64,000 bases of DNA from Myoxocephalus aenaeus (GCA_038501785.1 JBAMJR010000013.1:6101501-6165500); one strand, 5' to 3'. Numbered from the stretch's first letter, positions 1-13,200 are shown. Numbers and translations: made by a program. The notes: generated by a model not told the origin, from the letters alone.

Positions 1-791
1 AGCACTCAATGGGCCTTCTCTCACCGTGAACAGCTTTTCAGACACAACAAGAACTATTGAGACATGAAATTGTTGAAAAAGTTGAAAAAGCTAGTCAGCC
101 ATGCTGGAAGTGGTCAAGAGAAAGAGATGGACAGAGGGAAACAGAAAGAAACAAAGTGAGTTGATAGAAATAGAAAGAATGCAATGGGCTGTTGAGCTTA
201 TTCTGGAGAGTGGTTGGCGTGCATTAATCGAGGAAGCTTTTGTCTTTTGCTCGGGATATTGCGTTGACTGATGTCCATGTCGTGTAGCTGACACAAGTAT
301 CTGGGCATACTGTCAAGAAGCCTGGACAATATTTTCTGTTGTTAAAGTCCCTCCATCTCATCAGCCTGAATCAGTATGATTGGCTGCAGCAGAAAGGAGA
401 TTGGACCAAATGATCACGTCAGATGTCACAATGTCAGATTGATGATTGTAACACGTATATACATGTATGTGCGACTGCAGGAGAGTAACTCGTTTGGAAA
501 GAATGACAGATATGTCATCAATGGGATTATGTGCCATGACCAATTTGATTGCACTGTACAATAGAGCTAATTATGAGATACTAAGTCAAAATGTATCAGG
601 AAAACATTGTTTTGAATGATCAGCCACGTCACAGCCATCATTTCCTCTACTGGAGGCTGCAGATGGATGGGGTCCCAAATCAGTGGCCCGCTGGTCTGTT
701 GCTATGGCAACCACTTGCTTACCACATTTTGGGTGCCGGCTGGTATAATACCAACTGGCACTCCTGCTCTCTCCTTGCCCCCTCAGTCCTG

Positions 792-834
792 CTGTGTGTG
801 TGAATGTGTATGTGTGTGTGTGTGTGTGTGTGCG

Positions 835-928
<94 letters not shown>
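792..928. repeat. (TG)n microsatellite
   Basis: Nearly uninterrupted TG dinucleotides, with a few interruptions near the left end (AATGTGTA and CG steps). The apparent Cys/Val reading frames across it are artefacts of the repeat. Confidence 0.97.
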
Positions 929-931
<3 letters not shown>

Positions 932-2330
932 CTTTGACTCTGGGCTTCCAGTCGTAGTCTCTGCTCAGAGCGGGAGCCTCATCAGCTTCAGTCTGCCTGT
1001 CTTACAGGTAATACAAGCTTTTACTTCATTGGGAGAGTGTGTCTGTGTGTTTGTACGCGGTTATTGATGATTATGGATGTAGATATGCAGGTGTTAAGCA
1101 ACCTTTCTGTACATTTAAAGCAGCTATTTGTGCATGTGGCTTATTCTCCAGCCAACGCCAATGGAAGGCAGACATCGCTCTGTCGGGGAAATGCTGAGGC
1201 AACCAGACCAGTCTCGTTGTCATAACTGCCAGCTAGCTTTGTGGATGTGACAACGTCATAGTTTACAGAGATGTATCTGTGAATGCATGTGCATTTCTGT
1301 GGACTTTTGTTTGGAAGACTAAAAATCTATGATGCCCAATTGAACCCGGTGCCTTCAATGTTGCTTTTGAAGAGACACTGCATTTAGTCTTGACAATCCT
1401 AAGGCACATGCATTGAGCGTCAAGAGATTAGTCCAGTCATGTTTTTCTCTCTAAATTTTCTCTTTAAATTTAATTAAATTTCCTTTTGTCAGTTTTGAAC
1501 TTGAATACATGCTATATATTATTACAATATACTAATTTGTGTTGAAAATAATCCAGAAACGGCAGCATTTCTCCAAAGTAATCACCATCACTCAGAAACC
1601 GAATGCAAAGGAAGGGTGTTGCATATTGCACAATATTTTTTTTATTCCAAATGCCTTGCTTGATATCCAGACTGGAGTCAGACATCAGACTTTCTATAAC
1701 CTCAAGAACACTTTTACAAAGAGAAAATGCCGTTTTTAGGACCTGATGAGCCAGGATTAGTTTTAAACAATTAGCTTATTCTCCCTGATCCTCCCATTTA
1801 CACGCCACCACTGATCACCATCGTGTCTTCGGTTATGTAACTGTGCTCTGGCTGGGGAGTTGAACCTTTCCGTGTTCACCACCCCTCATCATTTACCTTC
1901 TCACCTGCAGCTGGTCACCAAAGTCATGATTTTTTTCAACTGCAAAATATTGCTTTGCGTCCACAATTCTATGTTAGTTTTAGAAAAGCTCCTCTGTGTG
2001 TTTACTTCTTGTTGTGCCATGCATTTGTTTAGTTGTTCCCAGGGTTCTCTGTCAAGTACTAACAGAGTTTTGTAATGTCTTCAGGCACTCAATGCACTAA
2101 AAAAATGGAGCTATTCACATCTGGAGCGTCATTTGACTCCAGGTCAAAGCTATAGGCACTGTTATTAAGTATTTGCGTATAAGGTAGAGACGCCTTTCAG
2201 CTCTATTTCCTGGTATCAGAAGAAAGGGGTTTTGCCTGAAAGGTGGTGCATGTATATTACACATTGCTATTGGAAATGGAAAATGGCTGCTCTGAGTCGG
2301 TGAGTGGGCTGTGTTAATCGTTCCCGGAAG

Positions 2331-2332
<2 letters not shown>

Positions 2333-2424
<92 letters not shown>
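2333..2424. repeat. (TG)n microsatellite
   Basis: About 46 uninterrupted TG units in the MAP2 5' intron. The Thr/His open frame on the opposite strand is a by-product of the repeat. Confidence 0.97.
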
Positions 2425-2426
<2 letters not shown>

Positions 2427-2984
2427 CTGCATGTGTGTATGCCTGCCAGCTTGTTTGTGTTGATGTGTGGGCGATGTCGGATAGAAAGAGGTCCTGAAAC
2501 AGCAGCAGTAAAGCATCACACTGCCACCCGATCCCACATGACCACTGTTAATATGCTAATGATTCATGGTTTGATTAGAACTCTACAGTTGCCCCCCATG
2601 CAATATTTCAACCCATACAAACAGAAAAGATGTAAGCTTAAATGCAGAAACTGTAGATCAGTTTTATTATTTATGAAAGCTCGTGAAAGCACGAGAATTT
2701 ACCTTTTTCTTTCTAATCCACACACTCTTTGCTCTTGGTAGGTTTGAGCTTGAGCCTTTTTTCCAATACTGTCCTCATTTCTAGTATTGTAATGAAGAGT
2801 GTAAATCTCCTATTACTTAATTTTTTTTGCAAACGACTGAATTCAGTGTTAGATTTTATGAATGTTAACTATCTGCAAAGTAAAATTGCATTTCAGTGTC
2901 ACCTTGAAAAGATCAAAGAGGGAGAAGGTAATCGTATCTGCAGTCTGACTGTTCACAGTCCACTGCAGCTAAACATATTCACCG

Positions 2985-3215
2985 GCATCAAATATCTCGC
3001 ACTCACTTCAAGATTCAAGATATTTGTATTGTCATATGCACAGATAACAGACCGTTACAATGAAAAGCTTATTTTGCTAGGTCCTCCTTACACACAGCAC
3101 TACAATAAACTTAAGATAAAAATTAAATTAGAATTAAGATTACAAAAAAACCTTGCTATAAATGCGAATAGTATAAGAAAATATATAAAATAAGGCACAC
3201 AAATATGACAACAGT
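2985..3215. repeat. Degenerate interspersed repeat fragment, A-rich
   Basis: The stretch resembles a common fish repeat by eye: TTGTATTGTCATATGCACAG, then an AATGAAAAGCTTATTTTGCT-like segment, then an A-rich run and TATTGCACAA. I recognise the pattern but cannot assign a family without a library search. Confidence 0.4.
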
Positions 3216-3680
3216 ATTGCACAATCAGTTTCACTTCCATGGTTGGTTTTGGTCGGTAACCTTTGCATTTTTCTGCCTGTAACAAAATCTTGAAAAATCT
3301 AAAACAACACATTTTGCTTGGCAGTAGCAAAATAACCAAGGATTCAGTTTTAGTCTGCTCTTGTTTAGGGATGCTGGGTTTCCATAGCGACACTCAGCCT
3401 TCACCAGCATCCCTGTAGTTCTCAGCTCCCTGGCTGGGCTTTCATAGCAGGTCTTGATGACATTAGTCAAAAATACACTACAGTAAAATGGTTGTACAGC
3501 ATACAACCTCCGCTGTCCTTTTCCACCCTCAATTTGGATTAGGAAACATCCTGCTTCACACTCTCACAGTTATTTAACAGATTGAAAGCTGGAAGCTGCC
3601 CAGTACAAACACAGAGCCCTGATGCACTGGAGCAGCTTGGGATTTGCTGCATCTTTTCTTCCAGACAGTTTTGGGATTCA

Positions 3681-3913
3681 TAAAAACTTTATTATTACAT
3701 ATTTTACATACATACATGAAATTTGGTCTCTGCATTTAACCCATCCACAGCAATTTAGGAGCAGTGGGCTGCTGAGAAGCGCCCAGGGAGCAACTGGGGG
3801 TTCAGTGTCTTGCTCAAGGACACTTTGACATGCAAACTATTGGGAGACCAGGGATTCAACCGTGAACCTTGCGGTCGCAGGACGGCCACTCTACCCATGA
3901 GCCACAGCCGCCC
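3681..3913 (-). mobile_element. tRNA-derived SINE, minus orientation
   Basis: Read on the minus strand, the element starts at about 3913 with GGGCGGCTGTGGCTCATGGG and continues with a pol III A-box-like TGGCTCATGGGTAGAG and a B-box-like GGTTCACGGTTGAATCCC. A tRNA-unrelated body follows (CTTGAGCAAGACACTGAACC) and then an A/T-rich tail near 3681-3710. This is the architecture of a tRNA-derived SINE. AAAAACT occurs at both edges and may be a short target-site duplication. The B box differs from consensus, so the copy is probably inactive. Confidence 0.75.
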
Positions 3914-3926
3914 AAAAACTGTGGAC

Positions 3927-4013
3927 ACACGGTTCCCTTTAAGAGTCGAACCGCTGATCATGTCCGACGTCTAACCCTTTTTAGAGTCTCCTGTACTACC
4001 GCTGAGCTATAGA
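3927..4013 (-). mobile_element. Second tRNA-like head (SINE remnant), minus orientation
   Basis: On the minus strand an A-box-like ATAGCTCAGCGGTAGTAC (3993-4010) and a B-box-like AGCGGTTCGACTCTT (3941-3955) lie about 40 nt apart. The two ends do not pair as an acceptor stem, so this is a tRNA-derived repeat and not a tRNA gene. It lies directly 5' (in minus orientation) of the SINE head at 3913, and only about 50 nt upstream of a MAP2 exon on the other strand. Confidence 0.55.
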
Positions 4014-4066
4014 AGAAACGTATAGCCAAATAAGTTAATAGACCTTTTGTGTGTGTCTGTGTTCAG

Positions 4067-4156
4067 AGCAAGTGTCAGCGCGGATCGTGCAGGAAGTGAC
4101 GGCGGAGGCAGTGGCGGTACTGAAGGGAGAGCAGGAGACTCAAAGGCTGCCCTCCG
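4067..4156 (+). CDS. map2: MAP2 exon: PKA regulatory-subunit (RII) anchoring helix
   Basis: A 90-nt phase 1-1 exon that reads (E)QVSARIVQEVTAEAVAVLKG and on. It corresponds to the amphipathic helix through which MAP2 binds the dimerised RII subunit of protein kinase A. The mammalian sequence differs by one residue in the core (VQV in place of VQE). The acceptor is GTTCAG|AG and the donor CCG|GTAAG. An alternative AG two bases downstream would break the frame. Confidence 0.93.
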
Positions 4157-4168
4157 GTAAGCCACATT

Positions 4169-4203
<35 letters not shown>

Positions 4204-7200
4204 CCTTATGCAAGTGCTGCGTTCTTTCTTCCATCCATACAGGGTGCTGGAGCCTGTCCCTTGCCATTGGACAGGGCACATACTGGATAGGTCACCAATT
4301 CACCTAACATGCTTTTGGGGAGGAAAGCGCAAAAAACACATTCATTTTGCTATTAAATATAGCATCCTTATTGTTTCTTAAGTCAAGATGCAAGTCAAAT
4401 TACATGATGAGACAAGATTCCAGACAAACACACGAGTCATCCCCCCCTTTTTATCATAGGAAGACAGCATATTTACAAATTAAACAATCCTTCCTAAGCA
4501 TACACCAAGCTAAGCCCAGATGAGAATGGGGAGCGATGATAATTATCCCCAAGCCCATGTTGACCTGTCGACTCAATACCTACATCTGTAGTTACAGAGA
4601 GTAGCATTGTGGGTAATGCAGGCAGCAGGTTTTGACAAGCAACTAGTATGTGTGAAATAAAATAGATATCTCTGATTCTGCACCATCAATTTTGACATTC
4701 TTTTTTAAAACTGACCATTGTCGCCCTTCATCTTCAGCTTTTGATTATAATACAGCTTCCTCAGTGTTGATGTAGCGCTTAGCTGGATCGTATATAAATT
4801 AATGGAAGCAGACACTCAAAGTCCTTTACAGTATGTGATCATTTTGTGACTATGCTGCTTCTTCCTTTTCATCTATCTGCTTTTGAAGTTGAAGACACCA
4901 CGAATTTGCCTCCCTCTCCACCCCCGTCACCGGCTGCGGAGCACTTTGGTCCTCTGGAACAAGGTAGGCCAAGACTGTGATAAGTGTGCTTTAGAGTACG
5001 TCTCTAATGGAGGAGATTGTGGTGTCCTTCTTTTCCCCGACTGAAGCCCTGGAGCTTTGTGCTCGCCACCACATTGGAGTACTGATGTAGGTTGGCTCTG
5101 GGGCTCCTTAAATCCCCCCTCTCAGCACATGCCCCAGCTACAGGGGACAACCCACACATTGGTACCCGTTCAGGAAACCTGTACATAAAAGAGTTGCTAA
5201 AAGCAGGAACATGTTTTCCATTTTTCAGACATCCATTTCCTTTTAAATCCTGCTTCCTCCTCATCGTACACCTGGAAAAGATACAATTGGTATCTTCATT
5301 GTCATCGCCGTTTATCTCTCAAAGAAAAGAGCGCCCACATGCACGACTACCTTGTTACAACGAGTGCACTCTTTTTCTTTCATCCTCTTCTTCCATTTCC
5401 CTTTCTAACATCCACACGTCGTCTCCCCACACACTAATATGACAGCCACACTCGGTAACCCTCGTTGTTGTTTGTCTTTTTTGTTGTTTTGCATGTCTTG
5501 TGATTGCCCTCTGTCTGTCTTTTTTTGTATGTATTATTTATTTTTTTGATTGGTGGCTATGGCTACAGAGCTGATTTTTTTTTTTAGCTCGACAAACTTT
5601 ACTTTAAGACATAGCTGCCTTCAAGCTAAAGGCAAAGCCTACAGCTAAAGCCTGAGACTGAAACCTAGCGATAGAAGTAAGGCATAAAACTACAACTGTA
5701 GCAATGCAGGCTTAGATAAACTGAATCATCTTGGCAAGTTAGTTAGCCTAAGATACTAGCATATAGCTGTGTGTGTTTGTGTGTGTGCCTGTGCGTGTGC
5801 ATGCGTGTACGCGTGTGAGTGTGCGTGTGTGTGTTAGCTAGTGGTTAGACTGAAGATTGTACCCTAATTTGTTTGTTTGTACGTACCTTCAATGTATAAA
5901 AGTATTTGTCCTTTGCTTTTCAATTTTGACCGTTAGCATTGTAATACGGTTTGGTTCTTCATCTTTGACTTCTAAATTGTAGTTTAAGTAATGCAGTGTT
6001 TTGTATGCAGCTGCCTGCAAGAAACAGTTGTACAGTGTGACTAAACGGCCAGTTTGCTTGATGCTGCCTTTTAGGTCCACGCAATCGGCAGGCCAGCTGG
6101 AATGTAATGAGGAGTCTGTAGATGGGTCAGCATGCACCAAATAAAGATGGTCGGTTGGGGTAACGTTGTGTTTCGTGTGCACTAGAAGAAGCAAGTGAGA
6201 CTGATTTGAGTTGATAGGGGTTTTCTACAGAAGGAGACAGTGTTCTGTGTTCTTGACCAGAGTGATGAAGAGATTTAGTTATGCAGGCCTCATTGTATCA
6301 GTGGTGATACAAATGCTATAAATGCTATAAAACAAGTAGACTCATTCTTGCAAGGCTCAGTCACGACCTTAGAGATGGTGTTTTTTTTTTAAATATAACT
6401 TTCCCTTTGTTCTACAAGAGGATAAGCTGTGTCTTTGAGATTTTTATAAGTAAGGAGTTGGTTCCAGTAAATGGCAGTTGCAAAACACACATGTTACTTA
6501 TGGTGTTACTCCTACAACTACGACTGTATTAGTATTATAATTGTTGTTCTAAGTGTCTGTGTTGTATGTCTTTTATTTAGATTTAATCGTTCATCCGTGA
6601 AGCGGTTTGTTGATTATCTCAACCGATGCAATATACTCATTTTGTTTGTCGCAGAGTAGGGCTGGGCCCCAAAGCTTCGTCCCCTTTGATTTGCTCGTCA
6701 CTGTCTCCTTATCAATGTCCTCTGTGTTGTGTTTCTTTGCCCTCAATCAAGCTTTGTCTTCCTCTTGCTCTCCCCTCTCTGGTGACTCTCACAGTTTTAG
6801 TGTTTTTTTTGTTGACGCCATTTTTTTTCTCCTCAAGCTTTAACTCTCCTCTCTTTGCAAAAAAATGTCCATCTTAAGAAGTAGCCTGAGGATTTATGTT
6901 GTAAAGTACGTAATAATAATAAAATACAGCTGGCCCCAGTTCAACTACTGATTCTGTATGACCTCCTGTTCCTTCAAGAATTGTCTCCCAGCTATAACAA
7001 AGGATCTATGTCAAAACAAAAACAAATATAAAGATCATAAAATTGTTACAATAGATCTACTGAAACATTTCCAAGTTAAGATACTATGCTTCCATTAATC
7101 GTTTTAGTTTTATTTTCTTCACAATTTCACTCTACAGTATATGGTCCGGTAACTGCCGTTGAATATTTTTTCCCAAACTGAAAAGTGTTAATTATTTTGT

Positions 7201-10200
7201 TTAAGAAAGTCAAAATGGAAATTAGTTGAAAATATTTTTTCCAAAAATTGCAAAATCTCTCTTCATTGGTATTCTGTCAATGTTTTCTAAGATAAACTAG
7301 ATATCAAAGACGCAATATTATGTCAAATCACCTTCAAGATGGACATTCTTTGGTGTGTTTTCCATTTTTGGGTTTTCCTTTTCCTCTCCATCTTTTCCTT
7401 CCTCTTCACTCTCTTTCAGTCCGTGTGTCCAGATTTCCCTGCAGTTCTTCTCCTTGTGTCTGTCTTGTTTGTAGATGTAGGGGATGAGGAGGAGGCGGGC
7501 CCTCTCCGCCGCTTCCAAAATTCTCGGGAGAGGTGCAAGTTCCTCGCCCCCTCCATCTCAGTTTCCGTGCCCGAGGACGACCCCTACCACTCCGACGAGG
7601 AGTACTATGACCACCCATTGTTCAGCCCAGAGTGGACGCACTCGGGTTCTCGCCCCACAGGGCAGGCCGTGGCCTTTAGACAGATTGAAGGTGAACCACG
7701 CATGGTTCCTCTTTGCCATTTCCCCCCTCCATTCCTCTCTCTCTCACTCTGTTTCTCTCCTTTCTCATTTTAATGCTGAGTTCCTCTCCTTCTGTGATTT
7801 GACCTCCTCCCTTCATCCCTCTTGTCCTTCCGTCTCTCCGTCCGTCAGTTTGTCTATTCGTCTATCCGTCTGTCCTTGTGTGTGTTTGTGTGTCCTTGTG
7901 GCGTTTGTCTGCTCAAAATCTGAGTAACTTCATATTTTTTTAACAGTCATAATTCTTTTTTTTCTTCATTTATTTCATCCAAAGCCATGCTACTTGTGGT
8001 TGCCACGCTGTTAAGTCCAACACATAGCAGTGATCAATGAACATAATACATTACAGCTCTCATCCGTGAGACTACATGGCCGCCAAGGTTCAGTTTTGGG
8101 GCATAAAGTGAGGTCCAAATGGTTTTCTTGAATGTCTCAGAGATATACGGTGCATGATTGATGACCTCCATGCGCTAATTCCTCTGCACCAATCATCTCC
8201 CAGAGTTATGTTTTGGTTTACTCCTCAAAACGACCCCTCAACCCCTTGACTATGCCGTACCATATCAAACCCTCCACACACATCCTAAGTTACTGTCACC
8301 CGCTCACTTTGGCATCAGGGAAGACTTTCAGCTACACTCACTCGCAAACACCTACACCTGCACCCAACTTTCCACCTTTATTGAAGTTAGAAACACGAGA
8401 TAGAGACAGTTTAAAGGGGAGCTAAGACCTCAGGATATTTACTCTCAGACTGTTCAAACACACAACAACCTTTTACGTTATCTATCTAACAAAATTAATC
8501 CTTTGGCTGGCAAGCTTCAACAGAGGACAACAACTTAATTTATACTCCCAAAACATACTCTGATAAAACTCAACTCCTCTGAAACACAATGCCTTTTAAA
8601 TGTTACATTGCTTGTCAGCCACCGGTCATATGGTAATTTGGCTTTGTGGGCTCTGATTAATTAGACATGCAGTTAACACACAAACTTGTGTTCTTCACCA
8701 GTGTGACCCATTCGCCAGGCCAAAGTAGTCATGGGAAACACTCGCATTCGTTCAATGAACACACAACAAAGAAGAGATATAAAGTATGTCGTTAATGTAG
8801 CTTGATTCTCTCCCAGCTTCCCCCAACCTGTCATTGGCACCGCTGACAAAACATCTAGTTTTTTTACCAACTTCTATGTCACATGCAGCAACACTGGGCT
8901 GCAAAGCTTCTGAATCTTGTAATTATACAATAACTCAACATGTTATACAGTAATGCCTGCTGAAAAAAAGCAAAGTTGTATGCCCCCCACATTGTCCGTT
9001 ACACAGTTAGAAATCCAATGTCGAGAATCTGAGGCTCTCATTTTTCTTGCTGTAATGGACTGCAGCTCTTCAAGGTTGCATCTTCTAAAGAGCCAGGGTT
9101 TTCAGAAATGCTCTGGCGAGAAGTGCTTCTAGAGTAGTACTAGGTGTTAGGCCATGAAGTGTTACAACTTCATTTATGTTTCCATTTTCCTTTAACAACC
9201 TCAGTCATCAATGATGGCAGGTCAATCTGGTTGAGGGCATAGTGTATGCCACAGAAAAAGAGTAATGGAAATGTTTTTTGTTTTTTTTACAGTAAATACA
9301 TAAATAATATTCGAAATAAATGTATTGCATGCTTTTAACAAACATATCTTTATACTGTACAGTGTTTCCCCCACCGTTAGAATAGGGGGGCGGGGTGCCC
9401 CCCTGAAAAAAAAACCCGCCCCCCTGTAATTTTCTCGACAGCGCCAGATCACAAGTCGTCATTTAAGTTTCTCTTTCATATAGAACCGGTCTACACCTTG
9501 TTCTGTTATTAAACAAACTAAACGGCCGTATTTCATTGATCTTATCCACACACAGCTTGTCATTTCGGTCTCTACATGGTCGCGTTAACACTTCTCCTCT
9601 GCTCTGCGTCGCGCACAGCGGAGTTCCGCCCTGAAGCGTACAGACACGTGCGCGCGCACAGACAGGTGAGCGCTGAGCACACAGCAGCGGACAGAGAGCG
9701 GCAAAAAATATGTCGCGTGAAAAGCAGACCTATATATGCGTTTTAAACGCTCCCAGGGTGAAGATGGCAACAGCAGCTCACATGTGAGGAGCACCGGAGT
9801 TCTCCTCACACCGGAGCAGCTCTCTTGCTCCAGGTGAAAGAGACAAAGTGCTCGTGTCTTCTACCAACAATGAACTGCTGGCTTCACATATTACAAAAGT
9901 ACAAAGTACACGGACATAAAACTAAGTCATTGATAAATACATGGAGAAAAGCCTGTACTTTCGGGTAAATGTTTACGTTATGCCGTTAACAGGTTACGCT
10001 TGCGCATGCGCATAGCGACTCGCCGACTTTTGGCTCTTTGCCAGAAGTCTCCGTGACGTCCTTCCTGCTGCTGCGTGTCTCAAAACAGAAAACAGATCTC
10101 AGATCGACGTTGAACGTATTGTATCAAATCTACAACCCTGTTTATAAAAGATGTGTAGAGGCTCACTGCTCCACTAATACTGATGCAACCTGATGCTCAC

Positions 10201-13200
10201 ATCTCTGCACCCATTCTGTTTCGTTTGGCAAAAAAAAAAATAGCTTATTGTTTTCCACAATGAGCTATTTAGTAGTAACTAAATATTAGTTATTTTTTGC
10301 ACAGATATAACTTTATTTTCATTGTTCTAAGTGATTGCAATTTAAAAATAAAAAAATGTCTGATGGAGCAATCTGATTTACTTGAAAGTGATTGCAATTT
10401 TCTTTATTCTGTTATTTCTAAAAGCACAGATGGAGTCACAAAATGAAGTTATTTACAGAAAAAGTTTGAGAACCACTACTTTAAGTGTTTGTGTTGGTGT
10501 CGTCGCCGTCCCGCCGCCGTGCCCCCCCCCCCCCGAAGCTGTAAACCTAGGGGAAACACTGCTGTAGTTTCCTTGAATACTGGGTACACTGAGTAAACAA
10601 AGTAGAAACGTATACAAATCGAATGAAAAACCACCCACACATTACACTCTGTTCTATATGTGTAATGTACCTATATGTGTGAACAGACATACATTTTAGG
10701 TCATCTTTTCCCAGAGCTGAAAGTGTCCCATCATAACTCGTGTTCTCACATAACCCAAGTCTGTGTTGCCTGTAGTCTTATTGTGTCCCCCTCTCACCCT
10801 GTTTTTGAGAAGAAGAGACCATGGAGGCTCTTACAGCTGAATACGAGGAGGAGGTGGAAGAGGAGGAGGAGGAGAGTGCAGAGGCAGCAGAGTCCGAGGG
10901 AGCTCTTGATGAGCAGCAGTGGAGCGGGGAAGAGCCCGAGCTGGACAGCCCCCAAGCTGAGCCCTTAGAGCAGGCAGAGGCCATAGACGAGGCCCAGGAT
11001 CTAGACCTGGAGCTGGGCGAAGCAGCTAGTGCTGCTACAGGAAGCTCTCTGGACAGAGAGGAGGAGGAGGAGGAAGCAGAGGGTGGGGAGAGCCCTGAGA
11101 CAGGTGTGTCCTGCCCTCTGCTCTCCCTGCCTGCATGTTTCTGTATTGTCCAGTGTATAGGAACACCATGATGTGTCAAAAGGAACCCATAAGCACATCA
11201 GCATTATAATTCTGGCGGAATGGCAAGTACTCCTCACTGCGCTCTGCTGTGGCTGCAAGGCAACACAGGCTTGTTGGTGAAAAAAATCACATTCTTTTTA
11301 ACTTAACTTGGTTTTATTGTGTGCTATCTTTGCGCTTGTATTTTCTTTTTCTTGCTGTGGTTTTTCGGCACCGTTTCGTATTGGTATGATGAAGTGAACG
11401 TAGCAGTGCTTTTTTTCACCGGCTCTAAGCTTACAGGTTTCTTGTTGTGTTTGATGCTGGCTTGATGCTGGTGTGCCAGTGCGGTGAACTTTTCGTAACC
11501 ATGAATCATACTTACTAATTGTGGGTCACTCATATCATGATTCTGTGTACATCATTTGCAGGGGATCTTGTGTTGGCTCTGTCTCATGTCAAGTGTGGTA
11601 TCATCAAATGCATTATCATATCAGCAAAATTACAATTCATTTGTTTATTTTTGTCACTGTTTGTGACTTTTTATGGCATTTTTCTGTCATTCAATAGCAA
11701 GTTTCTTCTGTATTAGTGTCAATATGCTTTGAATTATATACTGTAAATACATGAAAGTCATTTTTAGGGGCCAAAATGAATTGTATGTTAATTAAACTAT
11801 ATGATAGATTTAAATTGGGTAAAATCTCATAACATTTCATTGTACTGTGGAAACCTCTTACAGTGATCATGTCGGTTAAGTTGCTAAAAAAAAAATGTGG
11901 TCTTTATTTCTTATTCAGATCACCATCTAACTGACACTATATTGTAAGTAATGAAACAGTCTTGCTATTTACTGAATTGTGCTGACCGTTTCAAAATACG
12001 GTACAGCAGTTTCAAACTTCAGCTGTTTCGTGGTGGGCTTCAACCACAGGTGCTTCCACTGCAATTACAAAGAATGACAGAAATGCTATTCTTTTTTTCT
12101 ATCAGATCATTTGAAGAGTTGCATGGATATCCATCCCATCTATTATTGCTTGTTCCCCATAAATCAGCATTGCAGTCGCCTCATACCGGTGCCGTCACAT
12201 ACCATGCCATATTCTGATCCATCTGTGACTTGGTGGGCCCAATAATCTCGCCGTATTTCTTCAGTGATGGCCGTATCATTGTGCTGTAAGTTTCTGAGGA
12301 GAGCTTTGCTTGTGTCTGTGGTATAAGCTTTCCCAGTCCCTAGCTCAATAAATATCTCACTTGCAGCATGCCAAAGCATTACAATTCTATGTTGATCAAA
12401 ACAGCAGACTGACAGATGTCCTTTCAGCTTTGAAGATGGACTCAGACAAGCAGGGAAGCGAGAAAAGTGGTTCCATGAGCCCAGACAGCATTGGATCGGA
12501 GAAACGCCCAGAGGAGTTTTTCGAGCCCCAGATGCAAGGGTTCTTTGCTGGTGAACGAGTTGTACCAGAAAGCCCCACCATGGATATGCCATCATTTGTT
12601 CCTCCGAATGTTCCAACCCAAGCCAAAGAATCTGCTAGATCACTCACACTTCAGCCTACATATGGCGAGCCAATCACCGTGTCAGAGAAACAGCCGTCAG
12701 TGGAGGTGGTGGAGATCAGCAGCATCGGTGCTCCTCCGGATTTCTCGTCACAGGCAGAAAAAGTTAAAGGAGGAGATTCAACAAGGGACGCTAGAGACAG
12801 ATCTGGCATGTCAGCATATTTTGAAACATCAGCGATTGAGGTTGATGAGGCTCCCCAATGTAAGGGCGAGGGTTATTACGAACTGAGCAGATCTGGTGAA
12901 GAGAAGAGTATACTTGATGCCAAGCCTCAGGAGATCAGCTACAGCACACTAGCTGGAGCTCAGGATAAACCCAGCACTAAAGAAAGTACAGCAGAAGACA
13001 CTCGATTGTTCACTGTTCCTGTTCCTGACAGGAGTAATGAATGCAGGCTTTCCCCGGGTAAACTGGCCTTAGAGCAGAGGAGTTACTCACTTAACATTAC
13101 TATTGGAGCAATGGATCCAAGTGGCCAAGGCAGACCTAGGAACTTCTCCCCGCTGGCCACAGATATCATGTCATACACTAGTGGAAGTCTAGATGAGTCA

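Larger units (their letters stand above)
1..4066. other. map2: 5' intron of MAP2 (no coding exon seen)
   Basis: This stretch precedes the first MAP2 exon in the window, which begins in phase 1 and so needs an upstream exon. I saw no open frame resembling the MAP2 N-terminus. It contains two long TG microsatellites, a degenerate interspersed-repeat fragment near 2985-3215 and the SINE material at 3681-4013. The rest looks like ordinary intron. Confidence 0.6.
7691..10809. other. map2: MAP2 intron carrying a hAT-like element
   Basis: There is a pyrimidine-rich stretch with TCTG/TCCG repeats at about 7690-7880. Apart from the element at 9360-10561, nothing gene-like is visible. Confidence 0.6.

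Noticed and set aside
616..957. Cys/Val-rich open frames across the TG repeat
   Set aside because: Pure translation of a dinucleotide microsatellite.
2115..2537. 140-codon minus frame with a Thr/His run
   Set aside because: The repeat-derived centre and unrelated flanks give no protein-like signal.
3927..4013. Functional tRNA gene
   Set aside because: A and B boxes are present, but the ends do not form an acceptor stem and it abuts a SINE.
9585..9809. Arg-rich minus frame in the CpG-rich part of the hAT-like element
   Set aside because: Composition-driven, with no transposase or other recognisable motif.
12361..12427. Apparent start of the large MAP2 frame at 12361
   Set aside because: The frame is open there, but a protein start is not expected; splice phase and pyrimidine tract favour entry at 12428.
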